From positions 1,895,001-1,959,000 of the forward strand of contig NZ_CP045067.1 in the NCBI RefSeq assembly GCF_016864015.1: a stretch of DNA of 64,000 bases, in the 5' to 3' direction. A program made the position numbers and the translations under genes. Origin of the DNA: Lacinutrix sp. WUR7. GTDB lineage: Bacteria > Bacteroidota > Bacteroidia > Flavobacteriales > Flavobacteriaceae. The notes beneath the pieces are model-generated. The model was not told the origin of the DNA. It saw nothing but the letters and a program-made list of their open reading frames with translations, and did not search any database. Below are positions 56,043 to 62,265 of this stretch, piece by piece. Position 1 is the stretch's first letter, and each line of letters begins with the position of its first letter.

Positions 56043-56573
56043 CTATTTATTTTTAGTATCAATATTCAGTCGGAATAAAATCAAATTTGAATTTGTTATA
56101 TCAATGCTATCTGCAATCTTAAATTTCAATTCTTTAAGAAGATTGGTTGAACTTTGATTGTCCTTATGCGTATAAGCATCAATTGTTTTTAGTCCGAGTG
56201 TTTGAATTGAATACTCAATTATTTTTTTTGCCGCCTCTCTCATAATTCCTTTTCCTTGATATTCCGTTAAAAGTTCATATCCGATTTCGCATTTTTTTTG
56301 CTCTTCTGAAACATCAAAAAGGCAAATTGTACCCATAAGTTTTTCATTTCCTTTTTGTGCAATTGCCCAATAAGAAAGACTATTGTTTTTTATTTTCTCA
56401 ATAAATTTCGATGCGTCTTCTAATGTTTTGCTTGGCTGCCTTCCAAGATATTTGTTTATTAAAGTATCAGAACGAAGAATAAATATTTCTTGAACATCGC
56501 TGTCCGATAATTGTCGAAGAGTCAACCTTTCAGTTGATAATATAGGGAAGGTTTTCAAATTTCTATTTTCCAT
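56043..56573 (-). CDS. cassette 11: GNAT N-acetyltransferase (RimJ/RimL-like)
   Basis: 176 residues: LSTERLTLRQLSDSDVQEIF, YWAIAQKGNEKLMGTICLF, the CoA loop ELLTEYQGKGIMREAAKKII and KDNQSSTNLLKELKF. Substrate unknown; resistance or modification enzymes of this family are frequent integron cargo. Cassette ends GTTAGCGGTTCGGGC / GCCTGACCGCTAAC show extended symmetry. Confidence 0.85.
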   Translation of the reverse strand: MENRNLKTFPILSTERLTLRQLSDSDVQEIFILRSDTLINKYLGRQPSKTLEDASKFIEKIKNNSLSYWAIAQKGNEKLMGTICLFDVSEEQKKCEIGYELLTEYQGKGIMREAAKKIIEYSIQTLGLKTIDAYTHKDNQSSTNLLKELKFKIADSIDITNSNLILFRLNIDTKNK

Positions 56574-56655
56574 TCTGTAATATAATTATTGTGTCTGATT
56601 TCGTTCCTCGCCTGACCGCTAACGTGTTTCTTTAGTTTGTAATAAATATCTTTAT

Positions 56656-56800
56656 ATAGAAAAAGAGGAGAACTATAACGTGTTTTAGAATACTGATCCA
56701 GTACACGTACGAGTCCTCTCTTTCTATACAGTTGCGAAGAACCATTTGGAATACCAGGAGTATAAACTCCCGATAAAGGAAGTAGTTAAAGCAACATATT
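56656..56800 (+). ncRNA. candidate bridge RNA of the IS110 element
   Basis: ATAGAAAAAGAGGA (56656-56669) pairs with TCCTCTCTTTCTAT (56714-56727), 13 of 14 bases, enclosing a target loop. The loop has TAACGTGTTT (56676-56685), identical to the flank 56620-56629 that ends at the insertion point. The second loop has TTGGAATAC (56746-56754), identical to the element's right end (57845-57853), a small GGAG/CTCC hairpin, and TAAAG (56774-56778), complementary to the first bases CTTTA (56630-56634). This is the layout of target- and donor-guides of IS110 bridge RNAs. The right-target guide is less certain (GTACA at 56701-56705 could pair with TGTAT by one G-T). Confidence 0.78.
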
Positions 56801-56822
56801 TATTCACTCTAATTGTAAAAAT

Positions 56823-57815
56823 ATGAAAAATTATGAAGAAGTAGTCGGAATTGATGTATCAAAAAAGACGATTGATGCTTATTGCTATCATGGGCAATTA
56901 CACAAGGAGTTTGTTAATGATTTAATAGGTTATAAAAGTCTATTAAAATGGGTTTCTAAAGAGACACAATCAAGCAAGGTTTTTTATTGTTTTGAGAATA
57001 CGGGTTATTACTCCTTAAAGCTAGCCCTTTATTTACATGGTCAAGGAGTTGTTTATGTAGAAGAAAGTCCATTGAAAATCAAGCGTTCATCTGGGATTGT
57101 AAAAGAAAAGACAGATAAATTGGATTCGAGTATAATCGCTCGTTATGCTTGGCTTTATAGAGAAGAGTTGAGTCCAAGTACAGTAAAAAGTATGTCTCAT
57201 TTAGAGTTAGGGAGGTTATTAGCTTTACGAGATCAATTAGTAAGAAACAATGCAGGTCTTAAAGGAACATTAAAAGAGCTGAAAGTGCTTTTGTCCAGTC
57301 CAACAACCGATTCTGGTTGTATAAGCTTAAAACGAAGTATAGACTACTTGTCAAAGCAAGTAAAAGGTATAGAGTCTAGAATTAAGGAAATCATTTCAGG
57401 GGATGATTCTATGAATAAAAATCACGAATTACTTACAAGCCTCAAAGGTGTTGGTTTGGTTGTCGCTTGTCAGCTTATTTATCATACAGGAAACTTTACA
57501 CGCTTCGATAGTTGGCGTGCGTTTTCAAGTTATTGCGGCACAGCACCTTTTGAGCATCGCTCTGGAACCAGTATTCACCGACGAAAACAATGTCATTATT
57601 TAGGAGATAGAAAGATGAAAAGTTTATTAAGTATGGCAAGTGTAAGTGCTATACAACATGATAGTGAACTACGATTGTATTATCAGAGAAAATTAGCAGA
57701 AGGAAAAGATAAAATGCTTGCTATAAATAATGTAAGAAATAAATTAATAGCAAGAGCTTTTGCGGTTGTAAAAAGAGGAACACCTTATGTAGTTCTTCAA
57801 CAATATGCGGCTTAA
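56823..57815 (+). CDS. IS110-family transposase (bridge-RNA recombinase)
   Basis: 330 residues. The N-terminal RuvC-like DEDD domain has Asp11 in VVGIDVSKKTIDAY, Glu in CFENTGYY (about 58) and the Asp pair in EKTDKLDSS (about 98); the C-terminal Tnp_20 domain has SLKGVGLVVACQLI, YCGTAPFEHRSGTSI with the catalytic-type Ser, and a basic RRKQCHYLGDRKMKS block. Intact, so the element may be active. An 8-base A-run follows the stop. Confidence 0.93.
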   Translation: MKNYEEVVGIDVSKKTIDAYCYHGQLHKEFVNDLIGYKSLLKWVSKETQSSKVFYCFENTGYYSLKLALYLHGQGVVYVEESPLKIKRSSGIVKEKTDKLDSSIIARYAWLYREELSPSTVKSMSHLELGRLLALRDQLVRNNAGLKGTLKELKVLLSSPTTDSGCISLKRSIDYLSKQVKGIESRIKEIISGDDSMNKNHELLTSLKGVGLVVACQLIYHTGNFTRFDSWRAFSSYCGTAPFEHRSGTSIHRRKQCHYLGDRKMKSLLSMASVSAIQHDSELRLYYQRKLAEGKDKMLAINNVRNKLIARAFAVVKRGTPYVVLQQYAA

Positions 57816-57982
57816 AAAAAAGACTAATTTATTAGGATTTGATCTTGGAATACGTATATGGTTTGTTGCGTGGTTAAGAACGTAATTTAGCAAATAAAAA
57901 CCGAATAGAAAATCCGCGAGGGTTTTCGTAAGCAGGCTAGAACCAGCAATAAATTATATACGGTGTTGTAAAACGTAATTTA

Positions 57983-58777
57983 TTAGTAAGAATCATAATC
58001 AATTTTCTTAAATCGATTATCTTCTTTTTGTAATTCAGTCCAATTAAATTCATAAAGTTCATCGTCTTTCCAATCTCCCGGGAAATCAACCATTAAGAAG
58101 CCTCCAATTCCAAATCCTCCACCATAATAATTGTCAGTATTCACAGCCAAACTATCACTTCCAGTGCTAAAACTTTCAGTTCTGAATTGAGAAGATAGAA
58201 GTACACAAAGTCCAGAAAACGCATCTAGTAAATTTCCTAAATTTGCTTTTTCAAAATTATGAAGCCTATCGTGTTTACATTGATTATAGGCTTGATACCA
58301 AGGTAATGATTCGTTTTCTTTCCATTTTCGAAATGGAAATCTTTCATTCTTTGTTCCGTGCCAATGAGGGAATATAATTGAATAGTCATCAAGATGATGA
58401 GTTTTATTAATTATTTTAAAGTCATTTATGTTCCAATTTTTTTCAGTTCGTGATTGTCCTTGTTTCGGTCCATTTTTATAAACAGGATTAAAAATATTTT
58501 CTCGTAATATTGCTTTAAAATTCGCTTCTACTTCGATACAAGTTCTAACGAGCAATTCGTGAATTCTAAAAGAATATGTCACCAAATTTATATCAGAAGG
58601 CTCAATATATTCGAAAAGTCCGATTATATCTTTTTGAAGTATCGCAAATGCTCTTGTGTAATGTTCAGGATGGTCTGAATAATGGTGGTCAACAATGTAA
58701 GCCCAATCACTATATCCAGAATTATGGCCTTCTTTAATTGGTCTATAATTTCTGTGAAAAGGTCTGTCAAAACTCAT
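57983..58777 (-). CDS. cassette 12: hypothetical protein with Cys-Lys-His motif
   Basis: 264 residues, rich in His, Tyr and Trp, no signal or membrane segment. Helical motifs RIHELLVRTCIEVEANFKAIL and QAYNQCKHDRLHNFEKANLG..., then Gly-rich GGGFGIGGFL. The former (polar residue-x4-His helices) recall HEPN-like folds but I cannot assign it. Cassette ends GTTGTAAAAC and GTTTTACAAC. Confidence 0.65.
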   Translation of the reverse strand: MSFDRPFHRNYRPIKEGHNSGYSDWAYIVDHHYSDHPEHYTRAFAILQKDIIGLFEYIEPSDINLVTYSFRIHELLVRTCIEVEANFKAILRENIFNPVYKNGPKQGQSRTEKNWNINDFKIINKTHHLDDYSIIFPHWHGTKNERFPFRKWKENESLPWYQAYNQCKHDRLHNFEKANLGNLLDAFSGLCVLLSSQFRTESFSTGSDSLAVNTDNYYGGGFGIGGFLMVDFPGDWKDDELYEFNWTELQKEDNRFKKIDYDSY

Positions 58778-58801
58778 AATGTTTGATTGGGTTTTTATGT
58801 T

Positions 58802-58933
58802 TTACAACGTGTTGTGTATGATTTCGTTGCGTGTTAAGCAACTAAATTAGTAAAAATGAACCGAACCAGTGGACAATCCGAAGGATTTTCCACGTAGGCA
58901 AGCACTAGCAATGACTTATACACGTTGTTACCC
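58802..58933 (-). repeat. attC-like site S13 (132 bp, type B variant)
   Basis: Ends TTACAAC and GTTACCC. Arms GTGTATGATTTCGTTGC / GCAATGACTTATACAC; central hairpin TGGACAATCC-GAAG-GATTTTCCA is imperfect. Confidence 0.8.
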
Positions 58934-58940
58934 AACGTTT

Positions 58941-59042
58941 TTATTGGTTTATAAAGTTCAACATAGTCCAAATCATATATATAATTTTAATAAATCCAGA
59001 AATGAATAAAATAGTAATAAACAACAATGAAATCCCTGTCAA
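58941..59042 (-). CDS. cassette 13, possible small membrane peptide
   Basis: A 33-residue frame from TTG 59042 (MTGISLLFITILFISGF, then IKIIYMIWTML) ending at 58941, overlapping the end of the gene at 59039 by 4 bp. It is one hydrophobic helix with a weak start codon. It explains an otherwise empty 95-bp stretch between the gene and the site, but it may be chance. Confidence 0.3.
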   Translation of the reverse strand: MTGISLLFITILFISGFIKIIYMIWTMLNFINQ

Positions 59043-59485
59043 TCCATAAATGAATGATTTAATTTTTTTTCATCGGTTTTGAGTTTATTTAATTCAGTCG
59101 ATTTACACCAACCTCTTGAGTTAATCATTGCGGTTATTAACATTTCCATTGCTTCGTCTAAAGATTTTGTTGCTCCTTTTACGAATGCATTTTTCCAGGG
59201 TTCCAATTCTTTTGGAATCAGATATTCAATATGATATTCGTCCATTCCAGTTGTTAGAACAACATAAGTTTTGGATGTATAATCATTTTTATTTTGTAAA
59301 GTCAGATGATAATGAGAAGTCAATCCCCAAATTTCCGTTTCTTTAAATTCCGAGTTTATTTTATCAATCCAATTCAACATTAAAGTTCCGACTCCTTTTG
59401 AAATCACATCAGAGTCATTTTTTAATTCAGAGTAAAATTCAATCAGAGTTTTACTTTTTTGGTCTGTATTTCTTCTTATCGGCAT
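59039..59485 (-). CDS. cassette 13: hypothetical protein
   Basis: 148 residues, soluble: MPIRRNTDQKSKTLIEFYSEL, then an alpha/beta region (IWGLTSHYHLTLQN, YVVLTTGMDEYHIEYLIP) and helical end. No family recognised. Starts 16 bp inside the cassette; ends GTTACCC/GGGTAAC. Confidence 0.68.
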   Translation of the reverse strand: MPIRRNTDQKSKTLIEFYSELKNDSDVISKGVGTLMLNWIDKINSEFKETEIWGLTSHYHLTLQNKNDYTSKTYVVLTTGMDEYHIEYLIPKELEPWKNAFVKGATKSLDEAMEMLITAMINSRGWCKSTELNKLKTDEKKLNHSFMD

Positions 59486-59500
59486 TTTTGGTTAAATGTT

Positions 59501-59631
59501 GGGTAACGGTCTTGTATATGATTAGTGGCGTGTTTAAGCACCTAATTTAGCAAATAAACACCAGATAGAAAATCCGCGAGGATTTTCGTAAGTAAGCTAA
59601 AACTAGCCATTAATTATATACGTTGTTGTGC
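59501..59631 (-). repeat. attC-like site S14 (131 bp, type B)
   Basis: Ends GGGTAAC and GTTGTGC; core AGTGGC/GCCATT in place of TTTGTTGC/GCAATAAA, a compensated change of the stem. Confidence 0.85.
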
Positions 59632-59636
59632 TTTCG

Positions 59637-60398
59637 TTATTTATTGAGTTCTTGTTCAATTTCAATTAATATGGTTTCAATTTCATTTTTTATTCCACCC
59701 AAAAAATTTGTTCCCGCAGCTGATTTATGTAACAATGCATAGTCTATGAGGTAGTTTTCAAATTCTACAGAATTAAACAACGATTTATTATTTATGTTTT
59801 TTGAAATGGAATTGGTTTGAAAATCTAACTGTTTACTTGCTAATTTCCTAACACTACCCTCCTTATAAATAATAGATTTCAGGTTTTCTTTTACAGCCAA
59901 AGTAAAATTTATCTGAAGTTTTAAAATTTCCAATGAGCTATCAAAAGATGCAAGCCGTTGTCTCAACTTTTGATTCAAAATTAAATTTAAATTGCCTGAA
60001 CTTATGATGTCATTTAACACTCCATTTGAAGGCTTAAACTGCATCTGATTGCCAAGAACTGCAAAAATTTTTTCATTCAGATATTTATCACTAACAGTGT
60101 CAAGGATTTCATTATCAAATAAATTCAACAAACCATTTATACCGTTTCTTATGGTTTCATTCTCCTTAATTGATGAATTTATTTTATCCAGATTATTATT
60201 AAATTCCGATTGCAGAGACAATAAATACTCTTGTTCTATTTTTTGTTGTTTCCTATGCTCGTTCCAATTATTTATTGAAAGTGCAATCAAAATTCCAATA
60301 ACCACAAGTATAATTTCTCCAATTGCATATTTAAAATACTTTCCAGTTTTGTTTTTCTCCATAAGGTCGTAACGTATTTTTCTAAAGAATTTTATCAT
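59637..60398 (-). CDS. cassette 14: DUF6090-family membrane protein
   Basis: 253 residues, paralogue of cassette 10: MIKFFRKIRYDLM, membrane helix IGEIILVVIGILIALSI, NNWNEH. After about residue 55 the two proteins diverge strongly. Cassette ends and the 17 bp next to them (GTTGTGCTTTCGTTATT, AATGAAGCACAAC) are the same as in cassette 10. Confidence 0.82.
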   Translation of the reverse strand: MIKFFRKIRYDLMEKNKTGKYFKYAIGEIILVVIGILIALSINNWNEHRKQQKIEQEYLLSLQSEFNNNLDKINSSIKENETIRNGINGLLNLFDNEILDTVSDKYLNEKIFAVLGNQMQFKPSNGVLNDIISSGNLNLILNQKLRQRLASFDSSLEILKLQINFTLAVKENLKSIIYKEGSVRKLASKQLDFQTNSISKNINNKSLFNSVEFENYLIDYALLHKSAAGTNFLGGIKNEIETILIEIEQELNK

Positions 60399-60422
60399 TG
60401 GTTAACGGTTTGTCATAATGAA

Positions 60423-60553
60423 GCACAACGGTCTTGTGTATGATTAGTGGCGTGTTTAAGCAACTAATTTAGTAAATAATTACTGAATAGAAAATCTGCG
60501 AGGATTTTCGTAAATAGGCGAGAACTAGCCATTAATTATACACGTTGTTGCCA
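60423..60553 (-). repeat. attC-like site S15 (131 bp, type B)
   Basis: Ends GCACAAC and GTTGCCA; core close to S14. Confidence 0.85.
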
Positions 60554-60560
60554 GTAGTTT

Positions 60561-61937
60561 TTATTCTTTTAGTTTCTTTTCTAATTCTTTAGCTTTTTCT
60601 AAATCTGTATCTGATTCTTTATTGTAATTTTTTAAATATTCACGGATTGCTTTTAAACCAACTTTCTTTTTTAAATTACTTTCTAAAGTTATTTCAGCAA
60701 TTTTCAAATTAAAATTTTGAGAATATTCTGGTGCTTTTTCTTTCCACTTTTCTGCAAATTTAATAGCTTTTTTCGGATACTTCATTTTTTTGTTGAGCAA
60801 ATCTATTGGTCTTCTGTAATAAAAGAAACTTGTATTTTCTTTATAATATTTTTCAAGGTTTATACTCCAATATTCTAATGCTTTATCATAACTTTTAGAA
60901 TACTCATAGAATTGGGCATAGGTTGCATAAAAGTCTTTTGTTTTTCCAAAATTTTCTATTTCGTAGTCTTGAACAGATTTAATATCATTATCATTTTGAG
61001 TCATTGCTTGCATTAAGCTCAAATCGTCTTGATTTACTTTAAAATTAATACCATAAATACTTTTCATTTTTTTTGAATGCTCATTTATGAAATTTACTGA
61101 ACTGATATTTTTAGCAAGTAAAGAGTCAATTAATTTGTCATTCCAATCATTATAATGTTTGTATTCTGAAAATATGTGAGAAATTCCATTGTTAAGTCCT
61201 CTTCCAGCAATTCCACTATGGTCGGCATCGTAAATTGAATGTTGAGTTTTAATATTTACATTTTGGTTAATTTTAAATAAACTATCTAATTTCATTCCCG
61301 ATTCTATCCTTGGTGTCGCATCTCTTTTTCCTGAAGCAACAAAATAGAAAACCAAATTATTAAATGTTTTTTTTGTGAACTCTATATATTCTTGTAATTG
61401 GTTTCCAAAAAGATTTTGACTTAAAGCTACAAAACCGTTAAAGGGTTGCTCTTTTTGAGTTAAAACTTTTGCACAAAATGTTGCTGAATTTGAATGTCCA
61501 ACCAAAGTATTAAACCCAGAAGATGAATAAGTCGAGTTAATTTTTGGGATTAATTCTTGATTCAAAAAATTATAAAAATTCAAACTACTTTTGTCAAATT
61601 CTCCTGTATTCCAATTAATTCCTAAATCTTCATTTCTGTTTTTATGAAAAACACCAATAATAATTGACTTTGGAATAACATCAAAATCCATTAAAATTTT
61701 TGATTCAGAAACTGTTGGTTCAAACATCCATTTTCCATCTAAAGTATAAATGATAGGATATTTTTGCTTTTCCGAATAATCTTTAGGTAAGAATACTTTT
61801 ATGGTTCTATAATCTTTAAGATTTGTAGAATAAATAGAATCTATCACATATTTATATTCTTGAATTTCTATCTTTTTATCTTGTGAATAAAGAGTTGAAT
61901 TAATAATAAAGAAGGTAAATAAAAGTATTTTTTTCAT
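60561..61937 (-). CDS. cassette 15: secreted esterase-like alpha/beta hydrolase
   Basis: 458 residues with signal peptide MKKILLFTFFIINSTLYSQ. An esterase D/IroE-like hydrolase: TIKVFLPKDYSEKQKYPIIYTLDG, nucleophile Ser in LVGHSNSATFC (about residue 145), Asp in GKRDATPR and His in YDADHSGIAG. The last 170 residues are a helical, TPR-like region (YAQFYEYSKSYDKALEYWSI). The largest single-gene cassette and the one at the head of the array. Confidence 0.82.
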   Translation of the reverse strand: MKKILLFTFFIINSTLYSQDKKIEIQEYKYVIDSIYSTNLKDYRTIKVFLPKDYSEKQKYPIIYTLDGKWMFEPTVSESKILMDFDVIPKSIIIGVFHKNRNEDLGINWNTGEFDKSSLNFYNFLNQELIPKINSTYSSSGFNTLVGHSNSATFCAKVLTQKEQPFNGFVALSQNLFGNQLQEYIEFTKKTFNNLVFYFVASGKRDATPRIESGMKLDSLFKINQNVNIKTQHSIYDADHSGIAGRGLNNGISHIFSEYKHYNDWNDKLIDSLLAKNISSVNFINEHSKKMKSIYGINFKVNQDDLSLMQAMTQNDNDIKSVQDYEIENFGKTKDFYATYAQFYEYSKSYDKALEYWSINLEKYYKENTSFFYYRRPIDLLNKKMKYPKKAIKFAEKWKEKAPEYSQNFNLKIAEITLESNLKKKVGLKAIREYLKNYNKESDTDLEKAKELEKKLKE

Positions 61938-61962
61938 TGAAACTCGATTTTTTTTAAATTAC

Positions 61963-62060
61963 TGGCAACGTGTTATATCATCACATTTATTGATTATATC
62001 CCGTAAATAGATCAGGATATCGTTAGTTTTGTGTTGACGTTATCCTGTAAATATAATTCT
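61963..62060 (-). repeat. array border S16, attC-like remnant
   Basis: TGGCAACGTGTTATATC begins like the other sites, but the rest does not align. Between 61980 and 62060 TATCCTGTAAATA-type words occur twice (62012 and 62050 regions). From 61938 to 62265 there is no gene; I see no attI or integrase. Confidence 0.4.
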
Positions 62061-62237
62061 TTTATTGCAGTTAACAAAGTGCTTTTATTTGTAACTGTAA
62101 ATGTTGATTTTCAGTAGGTAATTTTTGTTAAGGACTAAAACCAGCCCAATAAAATCTTAGGTTTTTTTCACAAACAAAACTTTCCTTTTGCTATTAATTT
62201 TTAAACCAATTTCTTTTATATTACATTTACGGAGTAA

Positions 62238-62253
62238 TTCCGCGAAAGCGAAA
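62238..62253 (+). repeat. GAAA-hairpin repeat before dnaG
   Basis: TTCCGCGAAAGCGAAA, another member of the dispersed hairpin family, 12 bases before the dnaG start. Confidence 0.45.
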
Positions 62254-62265
62254 AATCTTCCATAA

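Larger units (their letters stand above)
56630..57853 (+). mobile_element. IS110-family insertion sequence in an attC-like site
   Basis: 1224 bp without terminal inverted repeats and without a visible target duplication, as usual in IS110. The ends are set by the interrupted site on each side (56629/57854). Non-coding left part of 193 bp, transposase, and a short right end finishing TTGGAATAC. It is the only plus-strand gene in the array. Confidence 0.88.
56617..57971 (-). repeat. attC-like site S12 (131 bp, type B) split by an IS element
   Basis: CGCTAACGTGTTT (56617-56629) and GTATATGGTTTGTTGC... to GTTGTAA (57854-57971) are the two parts. Joined they give 131 bp with the usual 5-base spacing between AACG and GTATATGG. 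Confidence 0.87.
47340..61969 (-). other. integron-like cassette array lacking an integrase (CALIN-like)
   Basis: Fifteen cassettes of 250 to 2200 bp lie between regularly spaced attC-like sites. Each cassette begins GTTR on the minus strand and ends in the reverse complement of its own first 7 bases (for example GTTAGGC...GCCTAAC at 52876/52040, GTTAGCG...CGCTAAC, GTTGTGG...CCACAAC), as in integron cassettes, where R' and R'' of one cassette match. Gene starts are 10-45 bp from the cassette head and stops touch or enter the attC site. All genes face left. No tyrosine recombinase is in the window. The head of the array, nearest dnaG, is where attI would be expected. Confidence 0.8.

Noticed and set aside
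47898-60553. CRISPR array
   Set aside because: The repeats are about 130 bp with internal pairing and the intervals are whole genes of variable size; no cas genes.
47898-60553. MITE-like insertions between ordinary genes
   Set aside because: The gene borders, not the repeat borders, carry matching complementary boxes that differ for each gene, which a MITE family would not give.
61938-62265. attI site or integrase gene at the head of the array
   Set aside because: No recombinase frame, and no sequence I can compare with a known attI; only a partial attC-like start.
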